From NCBI RefSeq assembly GCF_041734735.1, contig NC_134898.1, positions 36,310,772 to 36,374,771 of the forward strand: a stretch of 64,000 nt of DNA, read 5' to 3'. Shown in pieces: positions 51,001 to 62,045 of this stretch. Origin of the DNA: Babylonia areolata. Its lineage: Eukaryota > Mollusca > Gastropoda > Neogastropoda > Buccinidae. Each line of letters opens with the position of its first letter. Positions within the stretch are counted from its first letter, which is position 1. Both the position numbers and the translations under genes were made by a program. The notes beneath the pieces are model-generated. The model searched no databases. It was not told where the DNA came from and was given only the letters and a program-made list of their open reading frames with translations.

Positions 51001-54000
51001 AATGAAGGTTCAGGATGGTTCATTAAAGAGAATCTTTGTTAGTTTAGTTGGGGAGAAGTAGGGGCGTTTTCGTAGACAGATCTCCACTGGCTCCTTTATT
51101 GCTCATCACCACGGCGTGTTAGCAAAAGTAAGAAGTGAGGCTGAGCGAGGAAAGGTGATTAAGGAAAAATAAAGTAAAGATGGATCAATGTCTAGAGGCC
51201 ATTGTTTACTTGCACGCACAGATTTCCAGGGGCGAAGGAGAGTGAGATTCAATTGAACTGATTATTCGCTATCCTACTGGATGATGTGGTTTAATTTTGA
51301 ACTAATATATGACCGATCACAGAGCACCAATACTATCAAATTACGGAAGGACGAGGACTCAAAATAATATGCTATTATATGTATACTATTTAGGCGAAAA
51401 GGGGGAGAAACCGAGTGCACGCGCGCAAGAAAAGCAGGACTCTACGAAGCCGCACGCAAGGCAAGACGTGTATGAACCGATCTTATTATTAGGAAATGAA
51501 CAGAGATTGAGTGGTGTGGAGCAGCAATATACTTAAAGTTAAGAATTTTGGAGACAGACTACTGAGTAGATATCACACGCTAGCAGGCAAAGCAGCGATG
51601 TGCGCTTTTGTGAGTATTGGGCTTGAGGCAGGTACGAGTACAACATCACCAGAACTTGGAGTAGAAGGAGCGCTAAGCGATAGCGGATGCGCGGCGCGAA
51701 GCTACGCGGACAAGGATACAATCTCCGCGTTGAGTACGAGCCATCGAGAGCGGGACAAAAAGATCACGAAATTGAACCAGCGTTTTTGTCTCTCTAAAGC
51801 TTCATGCGCGAGTTGATGTATTGATACATAATATGCTTGATAGGTTGAGGCGATTTGTAAAAAAGATAGAAGACGATTCCCGATTCGTGCGGATACTTAC
51901 CGATCAAAGAAGAGGCGAACACAGTCATCTCGTCAAAGCGGGGTTGTAGGCATGTAGGGAGCTGATGTATAAGAGGCCTAACAAACCGAGCATCACAGAA
52001 TTCTGTGATGAAAAAGCGGGTCACAGTGCATTGAGTCGACTGAAACGCGACGTGGTCACAGAAGTCATGAGTTATCATAGCTGCAGCGTGGGGTGAGAGA
52101 AAGCAATTGAGAAAAACCATTCGGCAATAAAGATGACCAAGCGAATGATGAACCGAAACGTGGTAGCAAAACTAACTGAGTATGTTGGATATGTAAGGGG
52201 ACGTACCCGCAAATGAGATACTCTACTAAGGAGACTTCATGACGCGATATCACAGGGAAAATATTAGTAGGTGGCCGCGGCGCATGCATCGGAGAAGTCT
52301 TAAATTGAGAAAAAAGGAAACCCGAAACAACCCGACGAATTTGTGATGTCTGATATTATTTACAGCAACCTCAAAGGTTACGACTGCCTCGACGCGGATC
52401 ACTTTTCGGAGCTGAGCGCGAAGACAAAGGGTGGGATGGTAGAATTACGAGTATGCTGCGCATAATAAAGACGAAGTACAGCCGACATAATGCAGGGTTT
52501 GGGAAGAGGTGGAAGTTTTTTTAGATAGCTTCGCATTCTTGTGAGTTCGAGTCTCGTCGACCAGCTTGCGAAGAACCTTCCGGGACTTGGGGAGTACGCG
52601 AGTTTTTAAAGCTGCTGTCCAACATTTCACAATGAGAGATGAGTCAGATGCTCGTGTAGAACGAGAAGCGAGGACGTGCTTTCCGTAAGAATAGTATTAC
52701 CGAAAGATAGAGTAAATACGAGAGATAGCGGACGACGTAGCCAAAGAAGCAGTGTCATGTTCATGAGGATCTTACGACTTAGAGCGAACACGGTAGATAA
52801 GTATCAGAAAGTGACCACGAGCAGATATGCCAGCAGACATGTGTGTAAGCGTAGGGTTAGTGAAAAGGAGTAGAGAATCAAGGTGATTATAACGATCTGT
52901 ACTTAGTCCTGAATGTGATGTGTTGGAGGCTTTGCCGATGTGTATCCAGAATTTTTAGACAGAATGACGTGTTTGGCGAACGTCATAATCTCGATCTTCG
53001 TGTTGGGGCGATTATGGTCGCGAGGACGCTTCCCCGGAAGTGGTCTTTGGGATGCTTTACTGGCAAGAGTAGCGGGTCGAAGAGGAACTCGAACTGTTGA
53101 CGGATATCGAAACAATATAACATGAAATAGTGGTGGCTGGAATACGCGGTGAATCATATGAGCTGTTAAGGAAGATGACGCGTGGGTGGAGTGCATAATA
53201 ACCAGTAGAAGGTGAAGAGATAACAGGCCTGAAAAGCGACGGATGTCTCGTATATCATGTATCTGTGCGACGCGAACAGAACTGTGTATGTGGTTTGGGG
53301 TCGAGTGTGAACAAACTAGTACTCGACCCACGGTGGATTATCTTGGATAACGGATGCTAATCTCGAAGAAGAATTCTACATCTTATCACCCAGACGATGA
53401 TTATAGCAGGGATAATATTGTAGGTATGTGAGGTATATCGTAGTACCCTAAAGGACTTAACCGAGCCGACGAACATAACGATTATTCCTCCTAGAACCTG
53501 AGAAAGCGAGCATAAATAAGAACTCGCCCCGCAAACCTCTCACCCGGTATCAACGAGCGCGCTTCGGGAGAAAAGAGTCGAGAGAGATCGGAAAGAAACG
53601 AGAAAATTAGTATCCGAATCTATGAATAAGGTTGGTTGGTTTTGTTTTTGGTGTGGTATGTTGTTGGGTTTGTTTTGTGGTTGTGTTTGTGTTGTGTTTT
53701 TGGTTTTTTTTTGTTTGGTTTTGTTTTTTTTTTTTTTTTGATTTGTTGTTTTTTTTTTTTTGTGCGTTCATCGTATAGAAATCTCAAACTATACAACGCA
53801 TCTTGGCAATGACCAGTAACACTAAAATCACGAAGAAGAGTTAGGGAAAAGTTTTTCTATTCAAAGTTCCCGGAATGGCGGCTCCTATTCAAGAGTGATG
53901 AACACCAAAACTGAGACAAGGAACCGCTAGCGTAACGATGGGGGCCTGATAGCTAGATGCGGTATAACTATTAATGAACTAACTGCGGTATCTTGAGTAG

Positions 54001-54790
54001 AACAAACTAATGGAAAATATCAGAATAGAAACGAATATCAATTAGTCAAGGTTAGATGAAGAGACAAAGGCACCACTCCAAACCTAATAAACAAACCGGC
54101 TTTATGGCGATCATAAGATCATCAACGAGAAACCTTCTTTTTCAAGCGAAGTTCACTACAAAAAAAATAGACTTGTGCTGCGCAGAGGAGACTAGCCTAT
54201 CTGATATCGATGGAGCATGTCTCAGTCCTAGGATAAGAAGTATCGTCATGGATGATTTGTAGTTACGAGAGACACTACAAAAAAAATATGGATCAGGTTT
54301 GCATTTTATATACTGATTACGCTGGGAGTTCATTTCGAAGTGCACCACGTAGAAGGTGAGGATTTTATCGCGTGGAATGGATGATAATGTACATGACCCG
54401 TGCAGTAATTTCAAAAGATCATCGCGCTGATGTACGATAAATCGATAGAGAAGTGCCAGGATACATGAAAAGTGGAGCTCGGATGTAAACCGATCCGACA
54501 ATTCTGCGGCTTGCGCTCGAAGATGTATTCGGTTGTAGCGGATGATGGATCAGTTTTCAAGAAAGCCAAGGGCATAAAAAAATGTGTGGTGAAGGATGAC
54601 ATTGAACCCGATATGTATAAGGAGTGTATTGATCGATCTGTTCAATTTACTAATAGTATGAGAACGTTCAGATCGTATAAGCACAAGATGTACACGATCA
54701 AGCAAAAGAAGACATCACTCTCACCGTACGATTCCAAACGCTAATTGGCAACGATGAAGGAATTACCATCTTACGCCTACGGTGCACTAT
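51000..54790 (+). pseudogene. Protein-primed family B DNA polymerase of the Polinton-type element, broken
   Basis: The clearest part is the C-terminal end (about 54480..54740): QFCGLRSKMYSVVADDG, KKAKGIKKCVVKDDIEPDMY, MRTFRSYKHKMYTIKQKKTS. This is the typical end of Polinton polymerases, which replicate the element from a protein primer. An N-terminal-like NEGSGW word lies near 51005 and a NLKGYD word near 52370. The gene is heavily broken, with many interruptions, and cannot make a protein. A low-complexity T/G tract lies inside it. Confidence 0.75.
53630..53765. repeat. T/G low-complexity tract
   Basis: A degenerate (GTTT)n/(T)n tract with GTTGTG words, unlike the surrounding composition. 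Confidence 0.85.
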
Positions 54791-56199
54791 GGTTTTCTGT
54801 AATCGAGGAACAACCATAATCTCTTCGTGTTACAAAACCCTCTGGAGGAACCATTTTGTAAATAATAAAGAATAGGATCGCCGGTCTATCATTAGACGCT
54901 TATATTATAAACTTGAAGAGACCAAACCGGGATCCTTGTCTCGTTTGCGAGAGCTCCAAACCCGCGAGCTCACACCCAGGAGGCTCAACAATGTACAGAG
55001 CGACTTGCTAGCATCAGGCGGTAACTCTCCTTTATCATCTTTTAGAGGTCGGTGCTGAGGAATTCGGCTTCCACCGATTTGGCCTTTATGCGACCTGGGG
55101 AGGGCGTTTTCTAACCGAATAAGTCGTCGGGAGCGACCTGGGGTCTCTTCATTCAATGCAGAGCAACAACAGTGCCGGTAAATACAAGTGACCCGCTGTC
55201 TGTTGATCGAGGGGTGGCGTGGGGGTGGTGGGAGGGGGGGGGTGTGGGGGGGGGGGGGGTGGGGTGGGTTTTCGGCGCGATTTCATTTCAGCCACATTTT
55301 GTGATGACTAAAACGGAGCGAGCGTGTCTGCAGCGTACGAATAAAAGAGTTATCTGCACAATAGCCATGTTTCAGGCTGTGGTGGTCATATTCGCGACGC
55401 GCGATTACTTTGTGTACGAAATTGTATGTTACACTAGGGAAGCACCCATACACTCTTCCGGCCAGGATCTACCTGAAGAAGTTTGGGGCAACTCAAAGGG
55501 CTACGGTCATAAATACTTAAAAAAGCGGGCCCGTGCGCACTTCGACCGCTGGGAAGCTGAGTCGTTGTTAGGGGGTATGTTCGGGCAGAGCTTATATCGG
55601 ACTTGGCAACATCACAGACTGTCAGCGGCATCTTATAAGGCGTCTTACGCTCCTGAATTCGTGTCATAGGTAAAAATAAAAGGTCAGCCTAAGGAACCTC
55701 ATGATGGAGTAGTAGGGGGGGGTGTGGGGTATGCGGAAATTGATTTGCTCCGAGGAATAATACTGATTGAGGGGGTATAGATAAGCAATTTGCCGATATA
55801 CTTGTTTGTGTAAACGATTTTCTATATCCCTCAAGCCTCAACACACCTTGGCTGCTTTTCCGCGAGGTTTTGAGAATCGCCTAAAAAACCGTGATCCAAT
55901 AACTGCTTGGGGGGCTAGTATAGGACTTTTCCCATTTTAATAATAATAAAGTGAAATTGTAATATATTTTGAAATCGCAAGAACGCGAAAATGACCCTGG
56001 GTGATCATGATAAAAACGTGCGCGTTATTCTTCGACTTTTGTCCCTCTGAGTGTGTATAAAATGTCTGAAAGTTGGGTGTGTTTATGAGGAAAAGAGGGG
56101 GTAGTGGTGAGATGGCGTCCCAGTCCTCGTCACTTATAGATATTCTTGCATGCGCCATATCTACGCACATCCTGTAACGCGTGAAGGGCGGACAGGCAT
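54791..56199. other. Non-coding or unrecognised part of the element
   Basis: No known element gene is recognisable. A G-rich tract with runs up to 13 G lies at 55212..55270. An open frame at 55172..55669 spans it and has no recognisable domain. Confidence 0.4.
55212..55270 (+). repeat. G-rich tract, quadruplex candidate
   Basis: Several runs of four or more G separated by T or TGT, a strong quadruplex pattern inside the element's unassigned region. Confidence 0.75.
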
Positions 56200-56440
56200 G
56201 TAGTTAGCTGTCTTATTTTTCAGTTGAGTAAATTTCTAAACGTTGATTCCTCTCTTTCTGCCAATTCTTGCGGTCGCTGCCTGATGTTGTCTTGCGCTTT
56301 GTGGTGTCGTTCTTGCTTCTTCTACGCGTCTGAAGACCCCAGTTTACTAATAAAATTTACTTCCGGTAAATTGCTAAAGCGTTTACCTACTGCCCAACCA
56401 ACGAGTAACGCTACTGATGCCATACAATAATGATGATATT
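56200..56440 (-). pseudogene. Small element protein remnant, broken
   Basis: On the reverse strand MASVALLVGWAVGKRFSNLP opens a short hydrophobic start, followed by charged helical stretches. This resembles a small membrane/coiled-coil protein that sits next to the 80-aa gene in related elements, as I recall. The copy appears broken. Confidence 0.4.
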
Positions 56441-56444
56441 ATTA

Positions 56445-56687
56445 TTACTTCAAAATATCATGTGGGAGAATACCTTGTTTTTCCAACATATCCTTCGTAG
56501 CCATAGCGAGGGCTATATCCAAAGTGACCATCCCTATATCTTCGAGGTTGAAAGCCAGTCTAGGTGTCGGGGCTTTCGTAAATATTAATTTTGTCAATCT
56601 CGAGTAACCAGCGGCCAATGCGCTGACCACAACCGCGTGGTATACAGTGTTTGCAATTTCTTTACCGTTTATATTTGGTGTTGCCAT
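56445..56687 (-). CDS. Small hydrophobic protein of the Polinton-type element (80 aa)
   Basis: The gene encodes MATPNINGKEIANTVYHAVV, VSALAAGYSRLTKLIF, a proline-bearing linker and EDIGMVTLDIALAMATKDML. Two moderately hydrophobic stretches (about 14-34 and 50-65) suggest a membrane protein. I recall small proteins with the ALAMATKD word beside capsid genes in related elements of other invertebrates, but no function is known to me. It is the last gene of the minus-strand block, 31 bp after the 282-aa gene. It looks whole. Confidence 0.7.
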   Translation of the reverse strand: MATPNINGKEIANTVYHAVVVSALAAGYSRLTKLIFTKAPTPRLAFNLEDIGMVTLDIALAMATKDMLEKQGILPHDILK

Positions 56688-56718
56688 TGTTGTTTATAAA
56701 TAGTGTGCAAATTAATGT

Positions 56719-57567
56719 TCAAAACATAATAAATGGGTTGGGTTTTGTTACCACAGGTGGTGGTGGTGGTTTTTTCGACCGATTAAAATATATGTAAACA
56801 CCACAACCTATTATCATCGTAGCAGCAATGTACAAGGGATTGATAAAAACGTGATCTGGTCTCCTCGATGATGATGGTTCTTCATCTTTCGCTTTTCGAA
56901 GTTTTTCGAGAAGTTCTTCATGTTTTGCTTTTCTAGCAGCAGCACCTTTTCGACCCGCTTCAACTTTCTTCTGATTCTTCGGTTTCGTTACTTCCTCCAT
57001 TATATTATTAAATTGACAATGTTTAACAGTAGTTACAGCTGTGGTGAGCGGAGCTAAGAACATGCCAAATCTGTGATATAGTTCGCAAGTAAAACTGTTA
57101 AGCGCATGTCCCAGGAATGGATCTTGCTCGAGATCACTATTTAATTTTGTTTGGTCATCAATTGGGAGATACATACAAACTGCTCTGGTATACAGTTGTA
57201 TAATTGTATTACCGAGTGATTTTGTAATCATCGATCCTAAACTCGCTTCGTATCTCGTATAAAGCTTGTCTATATCCACATCTTTCATCGCTTCGATTTT
57301 ATCAACACTAAACTCTTTCCCTAAATATTCTTTTGCTCCACCGGCTGAGACCACCGCCATAAGCCTGTCGCGTTTGGGATCCTCGGATAGTAATGGGTCC
57401 ATCTTCTTCTTATATTCTATATACCTCCTTTTAAGTTTAAAATAATAAAAAACTACAAATCCAACGACTAAAAGTGTTAAGAAATTGCTAACCAGTGCTA
57501 AGGAACTGTTAAGCAGTGTTAAGAAATTGTTAAGCATTGTTAAACAGCTGTTGATTATTACTAGCAA
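56719..57567 (-). CDS. Element membrane protein, unknown function (282 aa)
   Basis: An N-terminal hydrophobic segment (about 12-46, FLTLLVVGFVVFYYFKLKRR) is followed by a soluble domain (60-210) and a Lys/Glu/Arg-rich helix (200-240, KKVEAGRKGAAARKAKHEEL). A second hydrophobic segment (about 248-262, FINPLYIAATMIIGCGVYIY) and a proline run near the end complete it. The topology suggests a virion or assembly membrane protein. Its start overlaps the end of the ATPase gene by 7 bp, as in a co-transcribed block. It looks whole. The function is not recognised. Confidence 0.65.
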   Translation of the reverse strand: MLVIINSCLTMLNNFLTLLNSSLALVSNFLTLLVVGFVVFYYFKLKRRYIEYKKKMDPLLSEDPKRDRLMAVVSAGGAKEYLGKEFSVDKIEAMKDVDIDKLYTRYEASLGSMITKSLGNTIIQLYTRAVCMYLPIDDQTKLNSDLEQDPFLGHALNSFTCELYHRFGMFLAPLTTAVTTVKHCQFNNIMEEVTKPKNQKKVEAGRKGAAARKAKHEELLEKLRKAKDEEPSSSRRPDHVFINPLYIAATMIIGCGVYIYFNRSKKPPPPPVVTKPNPFIMF

Positions 57568-58170
57568 ATTTTATATGCAACTGGTTGATCAGTTTTTAAT
57601 ATCAACTTGGAGTGTTTGGTATTTGCCAATGATTTCCTAACCTCTTTACGTTCATTTTGTGTTGGAATGACATCGTTTTCTCTTAAACACTCATCAAACG
57701 AGTCCCTATCCTTACAGTGAAATAAAGCCACCCATTTTGTTTGTTCGCGAAGGTCAGTAAGAACCGAGTTGTATTTCTGAGTCAACACCCACACAGACTG
57801 TTTCGCGTGTCTTCCAGAAAATGCGAGTTTACTCAACATTTGCTTCTTTTGAGTAAGAGCCTTTAAGTCACTACAGTCATCGATGATGTACAACGTTGGC
57901 TCCCCGGCAAATATTTCAAAAAACAGCCCAAGCCATTCGTGAAGTTTATCACCGGGATTAACGGTGTATACCCCGCGGTCCTTTCTTACCCACACTCGGG
58001 ATCGATAGGCTTTATTATATTCGAGAGTAGGGCATAGAATTACAATATTCTCGAACACACCACGATATGTCGTTTGTAATAAATCTAAATAAATTCGGTC
58101 TTACCGCACCCAGTTTGCCCGCAAATAATTGCGGAATGTGCTTCTTTAGTAAACAGCCTCGACAAATCTT
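57561..58170 (-). pseudogene. A32-type packaging ATPase of the Polinton-type element, broken
   Basis: The best-kept part shows LYIIDDCSDL (Walker B region) and AKQSVWVLTQKYNSVLTDLR (sensor region), then WVALFHCKDRDSFDECLREN, all typical of FtsK/HerA-type A32 genome-packaging ATPases of Polintons and related viruses, which pump DNA into capsids. It lies between the capsid gene and the 282-aa gene, as expected. This copy is broken at about one place and is a fossil. Confidence 0.8.
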
Positions 58171-59386
58171 CCATCTTCTATATTTAATTGTCCATCCATA
58201 ATTACAAATACATACGCATTTAGCGGTTCTGCCGTTTCAGCTTTTTTCTGAATCTGAATCGTAATGCCTTCAGACGCATTTTCGATACGACGTCCACTCC
58301 CGTGAAGAGAATTATCATCTGTGGTGCGCATATCCAACCAAAGAGCATAATTATTCGTGAAATATTCGCCGATTGTGACATCCGCTAGTTCTAAATCTTT
58401 TACCACTTTGTCTACTTCGGGGTCGCGTTTTTGCGTCCGAAAAACTTTCTGATTTCATCCCATTGTTGATAGGAACGCATACCTTGACTAAACAGTTGAT
58501 TGGGCACACCTTCGATCGTCACTTCAACCTTATCGATCTTAGGATTGTAATACTCATCAAACAACAGCAGTACCCCCTTCATACTTTTTGCCGGCACGTT
58601 GAGATTAATATTCAGAGTGTGTCAGATTTGTCCAGAGGAATTTTACGATGTCGTAGTATTCTATCAAATAAAATAGCGAGCCTACCTGAATAATAACCGG
58701 CTATCTGTCTCGCAAGTTCGGGTTGTGTGACTTTCTCAAACTCGAGACTAATCCCTTCTATCGTATAGGATGCATCCGGGTCTGTGCTGCGGATAACCTT
58801 GCTATAAGCGTTAAAGGTAAGTTCATACTCCAGGCGATCGCCGAGAGCACTCTGATAAAATGGTGCATGAGATTCTAGCAATTCGAAATCAAGCGGAATA
58901 CAAATCGATTACCATAAGCCTCCGCAATGGCGGCATCTCTAGCGATAGTGTCATCTCCATTATCCGCGTTAATACGCAATCGTGTCACATTACGGTGTGT
59001 AGATAAGTCAATACCTTGATAAACGGCGTTTCTTCGTTCTTATCGAGTTCGCCAAAGATCTCCATAAGTATAAAATACATCACTATCTTCAACGCTCATG
59101 ATTTCATTACCGGAAATGCGAATGGTTGTTTTACGTACTATGGCTCTACCAATATTATCAACGAGTGTTCTGTTCACATCTGTGGTAGAAGTCAAAGAAA
59201 TTTTGAATGCTAGTCGAACACTCCCCGGAACGATCACATCATCAACACCTAAATTAGGAAAGCGTACAAGAAGTTGTTGATTCTGATCGATAGTTGACGG
59301 ATTGTTAGTAATCACGACAGTCTGCCGCACGCCCTTTATCCCCGCGGCTCCCGCAAACTTCTCATTGGATTAAGCTTTCTTCCACT
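58146..59386 (-). pseudogene. Major capsid protein gene of the Polinton-type element, broken
   Basis: Recognisable stretches on the reverse strand run from VVITNNPSTIDQNQQLLVRF (near 59300) through SVRLAFKISLTSTTDVNRTL, GKLATYSG-like and SYTIEGISLEFEKVTQPELA (near 58750) to the end AYVFVIMDGQLNIEDGRFVE (near 58160). The beta-rich content, position before the ATPase and remembered C-terminus point to the double-jelly-roll capsid protein. The gene has about four breaks and is a fossil. Confidence 0.72.
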
Positions 59387-59433
59387 CATTTTTTTGGTTT
59401 TATATAGATATAACTTTATATTATAAGTTTAAT

Positions 59434-60543
59434 ATGGCGGAAGGTGGTGAGATGGCGGAAGGGTTTGCAGAAGGTGGAATAATAGAATCTGGTTTCTTGC
59501 AAACAGAATTATTAAAGAGCGCGGTTGATGATTACTATGATGCATTTGGACAAGAGCCCGATGTTGGGCGAAATTATACCAATTTTGAACTTGATAGTAG
59601 AGGTACACTACGATTAAAAAATAATCCAGATTTTAATATCATTAACGTCCGCACGAAACAACCCCTAGCACTTTCAACACTAGCGGGAAAACCTGGTGGA
59701 GCAAATATTATTCGCGAGGAACTTGGTTTTGTAGACTGGAGGAGGAGGAAACCCCAAACGGTCGCGGCTCTCCAAAAGGTTGAAGCCAAACTGGGTGAAG
59801 AAATTGAGATGGATGATTTCTCACCAAATACAATCGATGAAGTACTTAAAACTATAGATGATCCTCCCCTCACCGATGAACTGGGTGGTTATATTCGTGA
59901 ACTCAAAGGTTTAGACAAAGCCATGCAAAGACAGCGCGGTAATCTTTCTGACAACCTCTCAAAACTCTCTCACCTGGATGAAGAAATGTCAACTTTAAAA
60001 ATAAGAATTCAGTCTGCGGAACTAGCTGATAAAGATGAAAGCGAAATCAAACCCTTGCGTTTACAATTAGACGATCTAAACATCGAGCGTGCTGCACGGC
60101 TAGAAGCGATATCAACACACAAAGAAGCGCTGCGATCTCAAATCAGCAGAATGCGTGAAACGATACACAGAATTCTTGAGGAGGACACAACACTAGCGGA
60201 ACGTATTCGAACGCTTTTTAGAGAACAAGGCATTACTATCGTTTCCATTCTTACTGCCTTTGGTATGATTATCAGCACTATCGTTTTGGCCGTCACGGGT
60301 GGAGGGGGCACTCCGGGTAAAAAAGATGACAACTGGATAAGAAAAAGACTTAAAGATTTGGGAGAATTACTTAAAAAATTAGGTTTAAAGGCGATTGATG
60401 CCCTCCCAGGAGTCATTGGGGCTATTGTTTCGTGGTTATTAAGCACGTTGGGTAAAGCGGTTGGGTGGTTAGCCAACAACCTGTGGGCACTCGTGCTCAG
60501 TGCTGGCCTCCTCCTGTTTGATTATTTAAAGAAGAGAAAGTAA
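59434..60543 (+). CDS. Element coiled-coil membrane protein (369 aa)
   Basis: The N-terminal part has FELDSRGTLRLKNNPDFNII, KQPLALSTLAGKPGGANIIR and EELGFVDWRR. Residues about 150-260 form a long charged coiled coil. LRSQISRMRETIHRIL and IRTLFREQGITIVSILTAFG lead into hydrophobic segments (about 268-288 and 312-365), including LPGVIGAIVSWLLSTLGKAV. I recall close relatives in many cnidarian and other invertebrate virus-like elements, so it is a conserved family marker, probably virion-associated or membrane-acting. The start codon lies in an AT-rich divergent intergenic region shared with the capsid gene. It looks whole. Confidence 0.8.
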   Translation: MAEGGEMAEGFAEGGIIESGFLQTELLKSAVDDYYDAFGQEPDVGRNYTNFELDSRGTLRLKNNPDFNIINVRTKQPLALSTLAGKPGGANIIREELGFVDWRRRKPQTVAALQKVEAKLGEEIEMDDFSPNTIDEVLKTIDDPPLTDELGGYIRELKGLDKAMQRQRGNLSDNLSKLSHLDEEMSTLKIRIQSAELADKDESEIKPLRLQLDDLNIERAARLEAISTHKEALRSQISRMRETIHRILEEDTTLAERIRTLFREQGITIVSILTAFGMIISTIVLAVTGGGGTPGKKDDNWIRKRLKDLGELLKKLGLKAIDALPGVIGAIVSWLLSTLGKAVGWLANNLWALVLSAGLLLFDYLKKRK

Positions 60544-61550
60544 ATACCACCTATCAATCCTAAAGTAAGAGCGACTTTATAGTCTTTGTGAGTTGTTGGC
60601 TCTTCTTCGTACGATACTTTCGCTGGTTTGAGTTTAAATTTGTTATCCGAAGAACCTGCACCATACAGAAAGGGTCTATTACCAGCACCGGTAGCTATTG
60701 CAAATCCTGGTTGAGATGTTTGTATTAATTTTTTATTTCTATAGGTAAGAGTGAACCACCCGCGAATGCCTAACAAAACTCTCGTTTCACCCGCTCCTGT
60801 CCTCGGTGTTGTCAAAGGCTTGTGTGATTTATAATCGAGCACCGTATTACTCGCATCAAGCATTGCCAAGTCTGCATCAGAAGGTGGCACAAGAGCCCAG
60901 TGACCTCTAGACCATTGAAGAGCTTTTCCTGATGGGGCAACAAAATAGTATGCAGGAACACTTTGGGTAGGTGGAACACTCTGGGGTGAAACACTCTGGG
61001 TAGGTGGTACAATGTGTGGTAGTTCGTTTAATCCATCATTAACACCAATATTCTGTTCTTCTGTCGCAATGACAATTTTATTATTATAATTAATGTGTGT
61101 ACCAACCCTCAATGCCATATCAGATGGGGCCATATAAAGGCCAACACCAAATGCAAAGTTTACTTCGGATCTCGCGTACTGGAGAACGTCCTGGTATTTT
61201 TTTATCGCCGTTTGTAGGTTTTCGGGGGCATTAATCGCATCTTCAACATTGGCTAAAAATTGTTTTTGCGCATCAAATCCAGTTCCTTTTGTTGTTATAC
61301 TCGTGCGCGTTTGCGCTTGTGACCCTATTAGAGCCCACACATAAGTGCGAATGCTATCGTTGAGACGAACTATCCCCGCATGTGTAAAACCCAACCCCTT
61401 ATCAGGAATAAATGTTGTCCAAGCCCGGGTGATGTCCACCGTATGTCTGATTTTATCGTGGGGGCTAAAGAACACAGGTCCCTCTCCTCTGTTTCTCATT
61501 GCCTGTCGTGCAGCCCCACCGGGGGCCTCAGCCTGAATAAATTCTCCCAA
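60522..61550 (-). CDS. Element protein with C-terminal membrane anchor (342 aa)
   Basis: No N-terminal signal. The body is mostly soluble (HDKIRHTVDITRAWTTFIPD near the start), with a Pro/Ser/Gln repeat PPTQSVSPQSVPPTQSV at about 183-200, and ends in a hydrophobic VALTLGLIGGIYFLFF. A single C-terminal anchor suggests a virion or inner-membrane role. Its 3' end overlaps that of the 369-aa gene on the other strand by 22 bp. It looks whole. No function is recognised. Confidence 0.7.
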   Translation of the reverse strand: MGEFIQAEAPGGAARQAMRNRGEGPVFFSPHDKIRHTVDITRAWTTFIPDKGLGFTHAGIVRLNDSIRTYVWALIGSQAQTRTSITTKGTGFDAQKQFLANVEDAINAPENLQTAIKKYQDVLQYARSEVNFAFGVGLYMAPSDMALRVGTHINYNNKIVIATEEQNIGVNDGLNELPHIVPPTQSVSPQSVPPTQSVPAYYFVAPSGKALQWSRGHWALVPPSDADLAMLDASNTVLDYKSHKPLTTPRTGAGETRVLLGIRGWFTLTYRNKKLIQTSQPGFAIATGAGNRPFLYGAGSSDNKFKLKPAKVSYEEEPTTHKDYKVALTLGLIGGIYFLFFK

Positions 61551-61567
61551 ACCAAAGCCATGCTTTT

Positions 61568-62041
61568 CTATTTTCTGTCTCCAATCCCTCTGCCCAAATT
61601 CGGCAACAAACGCTGATAAACTGTTTTATCAAACGGATTATTATACATGTTAAATGCTTGGTCGGTGGGTAGCGGGATTTTTAACTCGTCCAATAACCTC
61701 CGAATCTGATAGTAAAAATGAAACCTATACACGGCTCGAATAAACGAATCAGAAGCTTGAAAATGTTCTTCCGTTACTCCACACCCGGCGGTCGCGCACC
61801 ATACCACAAAATTGATTTGATTCTGCCACCACACTATCAGGTTGTTTCTCCACGCAAGCCAGGCTGCATTCATCTCCCCAGTCATAGTGGGGTTCGCATA
61901 AGACTGAAAAACATCGGGAAACTTGGCGGTAAAAGAATATTCGCTGTTCACGTAGATCACTCGCGTACAACTTATTCTTTTTTCTTTATACCCGGTTGTA
62001 TAGGACGCGTCCTTATTGAAGCTGTAAATTTTCTTATTCAT
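61568..62041 (-). CDS. Element protein, unknown function (157 aa)
   Basis: The central words AWRNNLIVWWQNQINFVVWC and HFYYQIRRLLDELKIPLPTD are Trp-rich and helical. I recall them as conserved in related invertebrate elements, with no known function. The gene ends 17 bp before the start of the 342-aa gene on the same strand. Its start codon is only 4 bp from the oppositely oriented 216-aa gene. It looks whole. Confidence 0.68.
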   Translation of the reverse strand: MNKKIYSFNKDASYTTGYKEKRISCTRVIYVNSEYSFTAKFPDVFQSYANPTMTGEMNAAWLAWRNNLIVWWQNQINFVVWCATAGCGVTEEHFQASDSFIRAVYRFHFYYQIRRLLDELKIPLPTDQAFNMYNNPFDKTVYQRLLPNLGRGIGDRK

Positions 62042-62045
62042 AGCT

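Noticed and set aside
55172-55669. 165-codon open frame in the element's unassigned region
   Set aside because: It runs through a G-rich tract and has no recognisable domain or relation to element genes.
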